From: Leptospira ellinghausenii
GTDB lineage: Bacteria; Spirochaetota; Leptospiria; Leptospirales; Leptospiraceae
DNA length: 63,604 nt
Direction of reading: 5' to 3'
Assembly (NCBI RefSeq): GCF_003114815.1
Contig: NZ_BFAZ01000012.1
Span: 879-64,482, forward strand
Under the pieces are notes generated by a model. It did not search any database, was not told where the DNA came from, and worked only from the letters and a program-made list of their open reading frames with translations. The position numbers were made by a program, and so were the translations under genes. Below are positions 8,085 to 19,422 of the stretch, piece by piece. Each line of letters opens with the position of its first letter. The stretch's first letter is position 1.

Positions 8085-9398
8085 TGTATAGAAAGGCACA
8101 TCGGTAACACATTAGATCACTCACATGGGTTACACTTTGATTCATCAATTCTATACAAAAGCTTCTGGTATTTCAACACTTTACTCGTATACAAATCTAA
8201 AATTCCAAGAATTGCGTTCGCAAAATAAAGGCGACAATGCCTGTCTGAGATCTCTTCAAAGCCAACTACCTCTCCAATGAAGGGATTTCCAAAGAAGACT
8301 CGATGGGGCCCGTACTGCGCAAATCCACTTTCGTGAACTTTATCAGTAACGATATGAGTTGGATATGCAACCTCTAAGATCTTTTTGGGAAACTCGCGAA
8401 TGGACCTTTTGTATTCTTTAGCTGGAGTTAGAAATCCCAATGCTTCATGAGGTCGAACATGATTGAACTCATATCGAAAGTTATCAAAGGAAATCTGTTG
8501 AGCTTCAAGGCTTGACCTTGGTGGCAAAGCAGTTTCTTCTTTTAGAGTTCGGTGCATTCTTTCATGACGTCCATTCTGAGATGGTTTCCCAGGTTGGATC
8601 CGTTCCGGTCGAATCCCTAGTTTCAACCACCAAACAGAAAGACTTGTGAGGCCACCAATCGCCTTACTTGCAAATGGTGCACCATTGTCCGACTTTATAG
8701 CAACTGGAAGTCCATATTCTTTAAAAACCCTTTCAAAGACGGCTTTTGTTTGCTCGACATTCGTTTTGCTTAAGATTTCGCAGGCAAGTAGATAACGACT
8801 ATGAGCATCGGTTATCGTCAATGGATCACAACGATGCCCGTTTCCTACGGTAAAATGCCCTTTAAAGTCGACACACCAGACATCATTAGGAGAAGCAACA
8901 TCAGAAAATGGAAAGAGAGATTGTGGAACTCTCGGTCGTTTCTTCTTTGGTTTGATAAGTCCTTTTTTCCTTAGGATATTACCAATTGTTGTTTCACTGG
9001 GAATGTGTTTTAGTCTGTGGAATCGTGCTTTTAATATGGGCCGAAGTTTCTTAGGTCCCCAAGATGGATGTTCTTCTCGTAAATCTACAATCAGTCGAAC
9101 AATTTTTTCAGGAGTTTCATTGGATTGAGTGATTCGTTTTCTGGATTTATCTTTGAGTCCATCGATTCCTTCCGACTCGTAGTTCTTTAAATACTTATAT
9201 CCAGTTTTTCTTGAGATGTTGAAGTCTCTACAAAGATCAGCAAAACACCATTTGCCACTTTTAACAGCTGCTATAAACTTGATTCTTTCTTCTATCACTT
9301 TGGTTTCCTTCCAAGGCATCGGATTGTCCTCCGATACTCATTGTAGGTGTTACCTATGTGAGTTGTCTCTTTTGTTACCTATCTGACCTTCCCATACC
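8085..9398 (-). mobile_element. IS481-family insertion sequence, apparently intact
   Basis: The transposase at 8117-9319 is flanked by imperfect inverted ends. The left end at about 8085-8137 (AAGGCACATCGGTAACAC, then ACTCACATGGGTTACAC) aligns with the reverse complement of 9345-9398 (GGAAGGTCAGATAGGTAAC, then AACTCACATAGGTAACAC). The exact tips are uncertain. A 59-bp copy of its left end occurs alone at 38265-38323. Confidence 0.7.
8117..9319 (-). CDS. IS481-family transposase
   Basis: A 400-residue transposase. The N-terminal HTH covers 1-60 (FADLCRDFNISRKTGYKYLKNY). The DDE residues sit in VWCVDFKGHF, AIKSDNGAPFA and NGRHERMHRTLKEE. The C-terminus has the RPHEALGFLTPAKEY signature. Length and order are typical of IS481. 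The frame is intact from ATG (MPWKETK) to stop. The neighbouring copy at 9464-10660 aligns along its full length and has two nonsense codons, so this is the only full IS481 transposase in the window. Confidence 0.88.
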   Translation of the reverse strand: MPWKETKVIEERIKFIAAVKSGKWCFADLCRDFNISRKTGYKYLKNYESEGIDGLKDKSRKRITQSNETPEKIVRLIVDLREEHPSWGPKKLRPILKARFHRLKHIPSETTIGNILRKKGLIKPKKKRPRVPQSLFPFSDVASPNDVWCVDFKGHFTVGNGHRCDPLTITDAHSRYLLACEILSKTNVEQTKAVFERVFKEYGLPVAIKSDNGAPFASKAIGGLTSLSVWWLKLGIRPERIQPGKPSQNGRHERMHRTLKEETALPPRSSLEAQQISFDNFRYEFNHVRPHEALGFLTPAKEYKRSIREFPKKILEVAYPTHIVTDKVHESGFAQYGPHRVFFGNPFIGEVVGFEEISDRHCRLYFANAILGILDLYTSKVLKYQKLLYRIDESKCNPCE

Positions 9399-9415
9399 CG
9401 TTTTGAGTGTACTCG

Positions 9416-10727
9416 TACATCCTTTACAGTTTTGTCTTAATACATACTTTACAAAAAGTATGATTAAAATCCTGATTCAGACGTTAAAGAGGATGGCATT
9501 GGGTTTTTAAATTGCAACAATTTTCCGGTGTATAAGTCGATTACTCCAAGACTGACTCCATAAAAATGAATCTTCACATGTCTATAAGAGATCTCTTCCA
9601 GACCAACTTCCTCTAATGCAAGAGCGGAAGATAAAAAGATCCGATGTCCTTCAAAATGTAGATTTCCAATATCATTCACTTCACCAATCATGATGTTTGT
9701 TGGATAAGAACCTTTAACGATCCTTTTGGGAAACTTTCGTTTGGACTTCAGATAATGCTTCGCTGGAAATGAATTCTGGATTCCTTCATGGGGTCTCAGA
9801 TAGTTGAACTCCTTTTGAAACTCCCGAAATGCTTTCTGTTGGGCATCTAAACTCGATCTTGGTGGCAACGCAGTTTCTTCTTTTAACGTTTTATGCATTC
9901 GTTCATGCCTACCATTCTGCTGTGGTTTCCCGGGCTCGATTCGCTCCAATTTAATTCCAAGTTTGATCTACCAAACAGAAAGTTTACTGAGTCCAGCAAG
10001 TGCATTGGATGCAAACGGAGTTCCATTGTCCGTTCGGATGGCAAGAGGCATTCCATATTGAGTAAATAACTTCGTAAATTCATTGATTACATTGGCTGTA
10101 TCCGCCTTAACAACAATCTCACAACAAAGTAAAAAACGACTATATGCATCAGTTACGGTTAACGGAGTCCATCTTTCTCCATTCCCAACAGTGAAATGAC
10201 CCTTAAAATCCGCGCACCAAATATCATTGGGACCAAGTGCATGAGAAAACGGTTGTTCGATACTTTCCCTTCGGATCCTTCGTTTTGGGGCTTTGATTAG
10301 GTTGTGATTTTTAAGAATGCGACCGACAGTGCTTGGATGAGGCCACTTCTTTATCATATGAAGTCTAGCGGATAAAGAAGCCAAAAGTTTCCTTGCTCCC
10401 CATCTCGGATGTTCTTTCCTTTCCTGTAAGATTAGTTCTATGATCTTCTTTCGGGTTTGGTGTGGGTGCCGTTTGGGTTTTCTACTTTTGTCTTTTAAAC
10501 CATCAAGACCATATAGCTCATACTGTTCTAAGTATTTATAGCCAGTGACCCGACTAATATTGAATTCATGGCAAAGGTCTGTGAGAGACCAACCTCCACG
10601 TTTCCACGCGACAACAAATTTCATTCTCTCTTAAAACACGTTTGTCTCCTTCCAAGCCATGACACACCCCTGGTGTGTACATCGTGTTCTGGATCGAAGA
10701 ATTAAAATCTAGTGTGTAAAGGATGTA
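9416..10727 (-). mobile_element. Decayed IS481-family insertion sequence
   Basis: Thirteen-base inverted ends TACATCCTTTACA (9416-9428) and TGTAAAGGATGTA (10715-10727) enclose a broken transposase gene. Its length of about 1.3 kb is similar to the intact neighbour. The right end overlaps the tail of an open frame (10702-10914) that starts at the copA stop. Confidence 0.7.
9464..10660 (-). pseudogene. IS481-family transposase killed by two nonsense codons
   Basis: Reading from ATG at 10660 (MAWKETN) the frame meets TAA at the tenth codon, where the intact neighbour has Glu. It then runs open to LSKLSVW, where TAG replaces the second Trp of the neighbour's SVWWLKLGI. It continues in the same frame through ERIEPGKPQQNGRHERMH to the stop at 9464. 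There is no frameshift; both losses are single-base changes. All DDE residues remain. The copy is inactive unless the stops are read through. Confidence 0.85.
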
Positions 10728-10914
10728 TTGAGATCAATTTGTAAGGGAAGAAGCAAGTAATTGATGAGATCCCAATTTTTTCTAAGTTATGTGAGTCAAG
10801 GAGAATCTGAATTAAAGCATTATGTAAATGTTCCGAAAACGTATGCAGGTTGCCCTTGATCAGCATCCTATTGATAAAAAATCCATTTGAAAGATAGTTT
10901 AAGAACCTACACAT
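10702..10914 (-). CDS. Possible truncated ORF after copA
   Basis: A 70-codon open frame whose ATG overlaps the stop codon of copA and whose own stop lies at the inverted end of the decayed IS481. It has no recognised domain; the middle reads [19 protein letters not shown]. It could be the start of a gene cut off by the IS, or chance. Overlap with copA is the only support. Confidence 0.25.
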   Translation of the reverse strand: MCRFLNYLSNGFFINRMLIKGNLHTFSEHLHNALIQILLDSHNLEKIGISSITCFFPYKLISIHPLHTRF

Positions 10915-13240
10915 TCATAACTTTTAATCTTAATGCGTTACCTATTACAGATATCGAACTTAAACTCATGGCAAGTGCGGCAATCATTGGATTTAACAAC
11001 ATTTCAAAGAACGGATATAATAATCCTGCTGCTATAGGTATTCCGATAACATTATAAGCAAATGCAAAAAAAATGTTCTGCTTTATATTCAGAAACGTTG
11101 CTCGACTCAATTTAATTGCACGAGCTATACCAGAAAGGTCTCCTTTTATCAAGGTAATTCCAGCACTTTCCATTGCGATATCGGTTCCATTTCCCATTGC
11201 AATTCCGACGTCAGCTAATGCTAGAGCAGGAGCATCATTAATACCATCACCAGCCATCGCAATTTTCCTCCCTTTTTTCTTTTCTTCGTCGATAAATTTT
11301 TTTTTATCTTCAGGTAGCACCCCTGCATGAATTCTTGTTATCCCAAGAGTTTTGGAAACGTGCTGGGCAGTCTTTAGATTATCTCCCGTCAGCATTACTA
11401 TCTCTATTCCGAGAGATTGCAGTTCCGTGATTGCTGCTGGAGTATTAGGTTTTATTTTATCACGAATTACAAATATTCCAATGGGCACTTGTTCTTTTGA
11501 AAGGAAAACAACAGTTGAACCGTCTTCGCGAATCTCATTCACTTTATCTGCAAATTCTTTAGAGAGATTTTCTGTAAAAATATCTTCTGATCCGACAAAA
11601 TACATACTGTCACCTATCTTTCCTTTTGCAGCCTTACCTGCCATTGCAGAAAAATCTGTGACCTTGGTTAATTCTAATTTATCTAATTTTGCTTTCTGGA
11701 CTATCGCAAGAGCTAAAGGATGTTCGCTGTTCGACTCTATACTTGCGGCAATAGCGAGTAACTCATTCTCTTTTCTTCCATTTAATGGGATTATCTCTGT
11801 TAAAACGGGTTTCCCTTCAGTTAAGGTTCCAGTTTTATCCACAAATAAAGTATTTATTTTATGCAATATTTCAAGTTGTGCAGCATCCTTAAATAAGACA
11901 CCTTCGGATGCTCCACGGCCAGCCGAAACCATAATAGAAATTGGTGTTGCAAGACCTAATGCACAAGGGCATGCGATAATTAAAACAGCGACAGCATTCA
12001 CGAATCCGTAGGAAAGTTTTGGTTCGGGCCCTAAAAGATACCAACCGATAAATGTAGAAATTGAAATCAATAAAACTAAAGGAACAAACCATGCAGATGT
12101 TATATCAGCAAGTTTTTGAATTGGAGCACGAGACCTTTGTGCATCATTCACCATTTTAATAATTCTCGACAAAACGGTATCTTCACCTACTTTTTCTGCC
12201 TGTAAAATGAAACTGCCTTCCCCGTTGACTGTTCCTCCAATCACTTTATCCCCTGCTACTTTGGAAATTGCTAGAGGTTCTCCGCTTATCATTGATTCAT
12301 CAACATCACTTGATCCTTCTAAAATTAAACCATCTACCGGGATTTTTTCCCCAGGTTTTACTCGAATTTGATCACCAGTAAGTAAAGATTTCAATGCCAC
12401 AACTTCGTCGCCTGATTCCGTTATTTTCGTAGCAGTTGGCGGTGTAAGGGCAAGTAACGAACGAATTGCAGCACCTGTTTGCGTGCGTGCCTTTAATTCC
12501 AAAACTTGACCGAGTAACACTAATGTAGTGATTACAGCAGCAGCTTCAAAATATAAGAATGTCATACCCCCATGTCCTTGGAATGCAACTGGCAGTAATC
12601 CCGGAAATAAGAGAGCAATCAAACTATAGAAGAAAGCAGACAAAGTTCCGATGGCGATTAATGTAAACATATTGGCACTTTGATTTATAATCGAAAGATA
12701 AGCGCGAACAAGAAACGGCCAACCTCCCCAAAAAACGACGGGAATACTAAAAAGCATTTGCATCCAATTCACATTGTTGGCTCCAAGAAAATTGGAAAGA
12801 TTTAAGAATGAAATGAGATCGCTCATTGCGCTTAAAAAAATAGGAACCGTAAAAATTGAACTTACTATGAATCTTAACTTCATAGATTTGTATTCTGAAT
12901 CATCAGCCTTTTCACCGCTAGTAATAACTGGCTCTAAGGTCATGCCACATTTCGGGCAGCTTCCTGGAACACTTTGAATTATTTCAGGATGCATCGGGCA
13001 GGTATATTGGACTGGATGATTTTTTTTCTCTTGTGTAGAAATACTATGCAAGGTTTGGTCATGAAATGGAGGGATATCTTTTACAGCTAATTCCTTAAAT
13101 ATATAACTTGTAGGACTTTCTAAAAATTTGGTCATACATTTTTCACTGCAAAAGAAATATTTCTTTTTTTCAAAAACCTGTTTGAAATTTGAAGTTTCTG
13201 ATTCTATGTCCATGCCACAAACGATGTCTTTAACTTTCAT
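10907..13240 (-). CDS. copA: Copper-exporting P1B-type ATPase with YHS and metal-binding domains
   Basis: A 777-residue protein that pumps Cu(I) or Ag(I) out of the cytoplasm. Residues 1-48 are a YHS-type domain (VCGMD, then CSEKCMTKF). Residues 79-103 are a heavy-metal-binding segment ([20 protein letters not shown]) also found in the CusB proteins here. Then comes the ATPase core: CPC in the transport helix near 423, phosphorylation motif [11 protein letters not shown] near 467, and [11 protein letters not shown] near 663. No N-terminal HMA domain is seen. It is the last gene of a minus-strand run cusB-cusA-P2-ATPase-copA. Substrate by family: copper or silver. Confidence 0.9.
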   Translation of the reverse strand: MKVKDIVCGMDIESETSNFKQVFEKKKYFFCSEKCMTKFLESPTSYIFKELAVKDIPPFHDQTLHSISTQEKKNHPVQYTCPMHPEIIQSVPGSCPKCGMTLEPVITSGEKADDSEYKSMKLRFIVSSIFTVPIFLSAMSDLISFLNLSNFLGANNVNWMQMLFSIPVVFWGGWPFLVRAYLSIINQSANMFTLIAIGTLSAFFYSLIALLFPGLLPVAFQGHGGMTFLYFEAAAVITTLVLLGQVLELKARTQTGAAIRSLLALTPPTATKITESGDEVVALKSLLTGDQIRVKPGEKIPVDGLILEGSSDVDESMISGEPLAISKVAGDKVIGGTVNGEGSFILQAEKVGEDTVLSRIIKMVNDAQRSRAPIQKLADITSAWFVPLVLLISISTFIGWYLLGPEPKLSYGFVNAVAVLIIACPCALGLATPISIMVSAGRGASEGVLFKDAAQLEILHKINTLFVDKTGTLTEGKPVLTEIIPLNGRKENELLAIAASIESNSEHPLALAIVQKAKLDKLELTKVTDFSAMAGKAAKGKIGDSMYFVGSEDIFTENLSKEFADKVNEIREDGSTVVFLSKEQVPIGIFVIRDKIKPNTPAAITELQSLGIEIVMLTGDNLKTAQHVSKTLGITRIHAGVLPEDKKKFIDEEKKKGRKIAMAGDGINDAPALALADVGIAMGNGTDIAMESAGITLIKGDLSGIARAIKLSRATFLNIKQNIFFAFAYNVIGIPIAAGLLYPFFEMLLNPMIAALAMSLSSISVIGNALRLKVMNV

Positions 13241-13315
13241 ATTCTACCTTCTTAGATGATTGTCGAAATTGGTTGATTTCATGTGAATGATCAACCGAGA
13301 GTTCCCCTTCTGACT

Positions 13316-16006
13316 TCAAGAAAATACTTTATTATCGCTTTTGATTTTCGAAATGGCAACCTTATACATTTCCAGTATGAAGATTGGAACAATAGAGACA
13401 CCTAAAAGCATAAAGCAATCTACCCAATCCAGAATAGAGGTTTTGAGAATACTCCGGAAAAATTCACTATGATGACCAAAAATCTGTACACTTGCTGTTA
13501 TTAGAATCAATATTAGTAATTTCATATTGCCAAATAAATTAGTTCTCCAAATTGGTTTCTCACTTCTAATGGAAAGAGAACGAAATAATTCTATAAAAAC
13601 GAGTACTGCAAAAGCATGAGTTCTTGCAATTTCTTCCGATTCATATTCCAATCCATACAAGTATACTCCCAAAGTAGTTAAAGAAGTTAATACTCCTGTT
13701 AGGCACATATTAGTTATAAAATCTTTATTGATGAGATTCTCTGTGCTTGATTTGGGTTGTGCTTCCATCACGTCCGTATCTATCGGATCTGATGCAAGAA
13801 ATAATGCTGGAAGTCCATCAGTTACGAGGTTGATCCAAAGTAAATGCACTGGTAAAAGGGGAATTGGAAGACCGATTAATATGCAGAATAGCATTACTAA
13901 TAATTCAGCTATATTTCCAGATAATAAATATTGCAATGTCTTTCTAATATTATTATAGATTCCCCTCCCTTCCTCAATTGCATTTACTATCGTAGCAAAA
14001 TTATCGTCATTTAAAATTAAATCAGAAGCTTGTTTTGTTACTTCTGTACCATTCTTTCCCATCGCAATCCCTATATTGGCTGCCTTAATCGCTGGTGCAT
14101 CATTAACACCATCACCAGTCATTGCTACGATGACGTTTTGAGACTTCCAAGCCTTTACAATTCGGCTCTTATGTTTTGCGGATACTCGGGCATAGACACA
14201 TATTTCTCGAACTGATTTTTCTAAAGCCTTTTCATCCATTGTGTCTAATTCAGAAGGAGTCAGAACCTGTTTTTTATCAGATGCAATATTTAAATCTTTC
14301 GCGATTGCAAATGCAGTATCAGGATGATCGCCGGTAATCATGACTACTTTTATTCCAGCTCGATTGCATTTACGGATTGCTTCCTTTACCTCTGCTCTCG
14401 GTGGATCAATCATTCCGGTCAATCCAAGAAAGACCAAATCATCTTCCGGTAGAGTATCTTGATTACCATTAGTTACTGAATCTATTGCTTTATAAGCAAA
14501 CCCTAATAGACGCAAAGATTGATTTGCAAATTCTTTGGATTGCGATTCGATTTTGGACCTGATTTCCGAAGTAAGTGGAAAAATTCCCTGGTCTGTTTGG
14601 ATATCTTTACACCTCTTAAGTATTATATCAGGTGCCCCTTTTACAAATGAGTGATTTACTTGATTCGAATTTATACAGATTACGGACTGCATTTTTCTAT
14701 CTGAATCAAATGGGATTTCAGAAACTCTTTCCCATTCTTTGTTACAAGCTTCAAAATTGAATCCAAGTTTTGTTGCCAATGTCAGAAGAGCTGTTTCCGT
14801 TGGATCACCAATACTGATCCATTCTCCGTTTTCATTAGAAAGATGCGAATTATTGCAAAGTATCATGCAAGAACCAAGAATTTCAGGAATTCGATCTTTC
14901 GATTTAATCTGACCTTCTAAATCGGTAATTTCTCCTTCCGGATTATATCCGCTTCCAGTGATCTGAAAAACTTCACTGTTCGTAAATATAGATTTAACAG
15001 TCATTTGTCCAACAGTAAGAGTCCCAGTTTTATCAGTACATATTACGCTTGCCGAGCCTAAAGTTTCAACTGAGGACAATTTCCTTACTAGAGCATTTTT
15101 TTTTGACATTCTCACGACACCTAGAGATAAAGCCACTGTAATGATTGCAGGCAAACCTTCTGGGATAGCAGCAACGGCTAAACTAACTGAAGTAAGAATA
15201 AGAGTAATTAACGGAATCTGCCTAAGAACTCCAATAATAAATAATAAGAAAACAACACCGAGACAAAACAGTAAAAGGAATTTACCGAACTCCTTAATTT
15301 TCAATTGTAATGGAGTTTCCTCTTCAATATTTTCATCTAACATCTGTGCAATGTTTCCGATTTCAGACTTCATTCCCGTTGCAACGACGATTGCCCTAGC
15401 TGTTCCTGTAACAATAGTTGTTCCTAGATGAAGCATATTTTTTCTTTCACCTATCGATAAACCAGTGCCAGATAACGAATGATTGTTTTTAGAAACAGCA
15501 ACAGATTCTCCAGTCAATGGAGCTTCGTTGGTTTTCAATTCTGAACTTGAGATTATCCTTGCATCAGCAGGTATGATGTCACCTGACTCAAGCTCTATAA
15601 TATCACCGGGGACAACTTCTAGATTAGGAATAGATTTAATATCTCCATCTCTTAAAACTTTAGCATGAGGTGTAGTCATTTTTTTCAATGCTTCCATAGA
15701 TTTTTCAGCATTGTATTCTTGATAGAAACCAAGAATTCCATTTAAAACTACAATTGAGATAATAACAATACTATCAATATATTCGCCGAGAAATCCAGAG
15801 AGAAAAGCAGATCCAATTAAAATCCAAATAATTAAACTTGTGAATTGTGAAATAAATATTTGAAATCCAGAAACCTTCTTTCCTTCTTTAAGCGTATTTT
15901 TGCCAAACTCTTTTTGTCTTTCAATGACTTCATCTCTAGTCAGCCCTTGCAAAGTGCAACGCAATTCAACTAAAATAGATTCAACTGTATTTGCGTACCA
16001 TTCCAT
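13316..16006 (-). CDS. P2-type cation-transporting ATPase
   Basis: An 896-residue P-type ATPase of the P2 (calcium-type) class, not the CPx class. It has the N-terminal cation-ATPase domain, PEGLP in helix 4 near residue 280, phosphorylation site CTDKTGTLT near 325, VMITGDHPDTAFAIA, and MTGDGVNDAPA near 630. About ten membrane helices are expected. It lies between the second cusA (3 bases between the genes) and copA, in the same operon. A Ca/Mn-type pump inside a copper-type operon is unusual; its substrate cannot be told from sequence. Confidence 0.85.
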   Translation of the reverse strand: MEWYANTVESILVELRCTLQGLTRDEVIERQKEFGKNTLKEGKKVSGFQIFISQFTSLIIWILIGSAFLSGFLGEYIDSIVIISIVVLNGILGFYQEYNAEKSMEALKKMTTPHAKVLRDGDIKSIPNLEVVPGDIIELESGDIIPADARIISSSELKTNEAPLTGESVAVSKNNHSLSGTGLSIGERKNMLHLGTTIVTGTARAIVVATGMKSEIGNIAQMLDENIEEETPLQLKIKEFGKFLLLFCLGVVFLLFIIGVLRQIPLITLILTSVSLAVAAIPEGLPAIITVALSLGVVRMSKKNALVRKLSSVETLGSASVICTDKTGTLTVGQMTVKSIFTNSEVFQITGSGYNPEGEITDLEGQIKSKDRIPEILGSCMILCNNSHLSNENGEWISIGDPTETALLTLATKLGFNFEACNKEWERVSEIPFDSDRKMQSVICINSNQVNHSFVKGAPDIILKRCKDIQTDQGIFPLTSEIRSKIESQSKEFANQSLRLLGFAYKAIDSVTNGNQDTLPEDDLVFLGLTGMIDPPRAEVKEAIRKCNRAGIKVVMITGDHPDTAFAIAKDLNIASDKKQVLTPSELDTMDEKALEKSVREICVYARVSAKHKSRIVKAWKSQNVIVAMTGDGVNDAPAIKAANIGIAMGKNGTEVTKQASDLILNDDNFATIVNAIEEGRGIYNNIRKTLQYLLSGNIAELLVMLFCILIGLPIPLLPVHLLWINLVTDGLPALFLASDPIDTDVMEAQPKSSTENLINKDFITNMCLTGVLTSLTTLGVYLYGLEYESEEIARTHAFAVLVFIELFRSLSIRSEKPIWRTNLFGNMKLLILILITASVQIFGHHSEFFRSILKTSILDWVDCFMLLGVSIVPIFILEMYKVAISKIKSDNKVFS

Positions 16007-16009
16007 ACT

Positions 16010-19000
16010 TTAATTTGTCACTCCGCTTCTTTTCCATTTCCATTCTTCGACCGCGCAAAATAAACATGGAACAATGAATAGTGTTACTATGCTGATCAAC
16101 ATTCCACCGACCGATGGTATTGCCATTGGTTGCATGATATCAGATCCCCTTCCATTTGACCAAAAAATAGGGGCAAGTCCAAAAATTGTAGTAGCTGCGG
16201 TCATTAGACAGGGACGAATTCTTTTCAACCCTCCCTGCAAAACTGCTTCTCGAATTTCATCTATATTATTGAATTTTGCATTTTTAAATATGCTTTCGAG
16301 GTAAGTAGAGATGACAACTCCATCATCATCCACTACACCAAAGAGAACTAGAAATCCGACCCAAACTGCAACAGATAAATTTACATGCCATAAGGAAAGC
16401 ATTATGAATCCACCAGATGCGGATACAAGGACTCCAAAATAAATAATGAAGGCGATCCACTTTCTTTCAAAACCCATATATAACATCAAAAACATAAGAA
16501 ATAAACAAACAGGAATTACGATTTTCATTCGAGCTGTTGCTCGTCTTTGATTCTCAAACTGACCAGACCATTCCCAATAATAACCGGCAGGTATGATTAA
16601 GTGACCAGCACGCAACGCACCTTGAAGAGCCTTTTCGGCATCTTCTACAACACCAATTTCATCTCTGTCTCGAGTATTCAAAGTCACATAACCGGTAAGC
16701 AATCCCTTCTCACCTTTGATTTCTTGCGGACCTAAAACACTTTTTATGGTTACCAATTGAGATAAAGGTATTTGCGTAGATTTATTAATAGTAGGAACGA
16801 ATATTTTTTCAAGTTCCGGAATATCATTTCTGAACTCTCTCAAGTAGCGAATTTGGACAGGATATCTTTCTCTTTCTTCTACTGTTTCAGTGACGTTCAT
16901 ACCACCGATTGCAATTTCGATAGCATCCTGAACATCTTTAATATTAATACCATACCTAGCAATCTTTACTCTATCAATATTAAATTCCAAATAAGGTTTC
17001 CCTACGATTCTATCAGCAATCACATCAACAGTCCCTGGCACTGACTTCAGAATGTCTTCCATCTGCAATCCAATCTTTTCGATTTCTTTCAAATCCTTAC
17101 CGTAAATTTTCACACCCATCATCGCTCGAAATCCTGTCTGTAGCATGACAATCCGAGCTTGAATTGGCTGTAGAAATGTAGGGATTACACCTGGGATGGA
17201 AGAACGTTCTTGAATGTCTTTTAGAACTTCATTTTTAGTAATTTGTCTTTCTTCTGGAAAAAGAAAAACAAGTGGTGCTTTCAAAAATTTTGGCAGTCCC
17301 GAAAACCATCTCTGTACTGGAATTTTCCTCCACTCTGATTCCGGTTTCAAATTGATTATAGTTTCAACCATGCTAATTGGAGCGGGGTCGAGAGCTGATC
17401 CAGATCGACCAATCTTCCCTACAACAGAGTGAACTTCTGGAACAGCTCCAATCGCTAAATCTTGTTTACTATTTATTGATACTGCTTCAGAGAGTCCAGC
17501 TTGTGGTAGTAAGGTGGGCATATACAGGATAGACCCTTCATCAAGGGGAGGCATAAATTCATTGCCTGTCCTGGACCAAATAGAGATTCCTGTTACCAAA
17601 ATCAAAATCGGTAAAATCATAAAAACAATTTTATGCCCAAGAACCCAGCGAAGTGAAATGGAATAGTATTTTCCAATAAATTTTGCGACTCCATTTTCTT
17701 CCATAGGTAGAAACTTTTCTTGCAACATTCTGCTAACGAGTAATCCGATAATACAACCGATAGTAATCGCGATTGGCCATCCAGAATATTTACCAATGTC
17801 TAATTGCAATAAAGCAAATTTTGAAATAAAAATTGAAAGAAATCCAATTCCAGCAGCTATCAATCTAGAAATTTCCTTTGAGAATTTTGAGGGTTTAAAT
17901 AGATGCAAACAAATCGTAGGGACAACCGTTATTGCTAATATTACCGACGCACTTATGGCAAAGGTTTTCGTAAATGCAAGTGGACGAAACAATTTACCTT
18001 CTTGATCTGTTAGAAAAAAAACTGGGATAAAGGAAAATATTGTATTTGAAACTGCGGTTATAATCGCTCCTGCAACTTCAGTTGTACCTTCATATACTTT
18101 TTGAAAATGCGATTTTTGATTATCTCCATTTGCGATATGTCGGTATATATTTTCTGTCATTATAATACCCATATCACCTACATCACCTATTGCGATGGCT
18201 AGACCTGCAAGCGACATGATATTGGAATCAATTTTAAAAAAATACATGAGTATAAAACATAATGAAAAAGCTAATGGGAAGGTAACGAGAACAGATATTG
18301 TACTTCTTACATGCATTAGAAAAACTAAAATTACAATACTACAAAGAATTGATTCTTCCAAAAGTGCATCTTTTAAAGTATCTAAAGTTTCCTTTACAAT
18401 AATTGTCCTGTCATAGAATGGAACGATCTTTACCTGGGACACTTTCCCATTCGCTAGAGTTTTTTTAGGAAGGCTTACTGAAATCAAATTGATTCTCTTT
18501 TTGACTTCATCAACTACTTCTTGTGGATTGGCCCCATATCGCATAAGAACAATGCCACCAACTGCTTCAACTCCCCCTTTATCAAGTGAACCCCTTCTAA
18601 AATCAGGACCTATTGTTACTGTTGCAACATTTCGAACAAAGACAGGAGTGCCTTCTTCTTCCTTTACTACTATATTTTCAATATCTTCAATTGACTTAAT
18701 AAACCCAACACCACGAATGAAATATTCCATTCCAGCTTTTTCAATCACCTTCGCACTCACATCGAGATTAGAACGCATTACAGATTCATATAAATCTATA
18801 TGAGAAACTTTGTAAGCTCGGAGCTTATCTGGATTAACATTGATCTGGTATTGTTTTACAAACCCTCCAACTGTTGCGACTTCAGAGACACCTTCAACAG
18901 AATTTAATTGATAACGGATGAACCAGTCTTGAACTGAACGTAACTCCGCCAGATCAAAACCTTCTGCTTCTACTGTGTACCAATATACCTGTCCCAGAGC

Positions 19001-19408
19001 AGTTGCATCTGGACCAAGAACTGGAATCACTCCGACAGGTAATCTTTGTTGAGCTACATTGAGTCTTTCTAATACACGAGACCTAGCCCAATAGTAATCC
19101 ACTTCATCCTTAAAAATGACAAAAAGCATGGAGAATCCAAGTCCCGACATGGAACGAATTGTTTTTACTCCAGGAGTTCCACTAAGGCTAATAGAAAGCG
19201 GATATGTCACTTGATTATCAATATCTTGTGGCGAACGACCCGGCCAATCTGCAAATACAATCACCTGTTTCTCACCAATATCTGGTATTGCATCCACAGG
19301 AGTATTGATCATTGCATAATAACCTGCACCTACGATCGCAATACCAAAAAGAGAAACTAAAAATCCGTTTTTAAGACACCATTCGATGAGTTTATTTAAT
19401 AGATTCAT
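16010..19408 (-). CDS. cusA: Heavy-metal RND efflux pump (CusA-type), second copy
   Basis: A 1132-residue inner-membrane RND transporter. It begins with one TM helix and the HME-RND lead PVDAIPDIGEKQVIV. It has the large periplasmic loops, the helix-4 segment AIAIGDVGDMGIIMTEN with the proton-relay Asp, and the C-terminal block GLAPIFWSNGRGSDIMQPMAIP. Length is slightly longer than E. coli CusA, with an extra hydrophobic stretch around 510-560. Its membrane fusion partner is immediately upstream (14 bases). No outer membrane factor is in this operon, so it may share the CusC at 30380. Family evidence is clear; copper or silver is the likely substrate. Confidence 0.9.
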   Translation of the reverse strand: MNLLNKLIEWCLKNGFLVSLFGIAIVGAGYYAMINTPVDAIPDIGEKQVIVFADWPGRSPQDIDNQVTYPLSISLSGTPGVKTIRSMSGLGFSMLFVIFKDEVDYYWARSRVLERLNVAQQRLPVGVIPVLGPDATALGQVYWYTVEAEGFDLAELRSVQDWFIRYQLNSVEGVSEVATVGGFVKQYQINVNPDKLRAYKVSHIDLYESVMRSNLDVSAKVIEKAGMEYFIRGVGFIKSIEDIENIVVKEEEGTPVFVRNVATVTIGPDFRRGSLDKGGVEAVGGIVLMRYGANPQEVVDEVKKRINLISVSLPKKTLANGKVSQVKIVPFYDRTIIVKETLDTLKDALLEESILCSIVILVFLMHVRSTISVLVTFPLAFSLCFILMYFFKIDSNIMSLAGLAIAIGDVGDMGIIMTENIYRHIANGDNQKSHFQKVYEGTTEVAGAIITAVSNTIFSFIPVFFLTDQEGKLFRPLAFTKTFAISASVILAITVVPTICLHLFKPSKFSKEISRLIAAGIGFLSIFISKFALLQLDIGKYSGWPIAITIGCIIGLLVSRMLQEKFLPMEENGVAKFIGKYYSISLRWVLGHKIVFMILPILILVTGISIWSRTGNEFMPPLDEGSILYMPTLLPQAGLSEAVSINSKQDLAIGAVPEVHSVVGKIGRSGSALDPAPISMVETIINLKPESEWRKIPVQRWFSGLPKFLKAPLVFLFPEERQITKNEVLKDIQERSSIPGVIPTFLQPIQARIVMLQTGFRAMMGVKIYGKDLKEIEKIGLQMEDILKSVPGTVDVIADRIVGKPYLEFNIDRVKIARYGINIKDVQDAIEIAIGGMNVTETVEERERYPVQIRYLREFRNDIPELEKIFVPTINKSTQIPLSQLVTIKSVLGPQEIKGEKGLLTGYVTLNTRDRDEIGVVEDAEKALQGALRAGHLIIPAGYYWEWSGQFENQRRATARMKIVIPVCLFLMFLMLYMGFERKWIAFIIYFGVLVSASGGFIMLSLWHVNLSVAVWVGFLVLFGVVDDDGVVISTYLESIFKNAKFNNIDEIREAVLQGGLKRIRPCLMTAATTIFGLAPIFWSNGRGSDIMQPMAIPSVGGMLISIVTLFIVPCLFCAVEEWKWKRSGVTN

Positions 19409-19422
19409 TTTCTTTAAATACC

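Noticed and set aside
11073..12011. Plus-strand open frames of 85 and 219 codons inside copA
   Set aside because: They are mirror frames of the clearly coding copA on the other strand and have no domain or RBS.
15141..18803. Several plus-strand frames of 60-104 codons within the P2 ATPase and cusA2
   Set aside because: Shadows of long coding genes; composition and lack of start signals argue against them.
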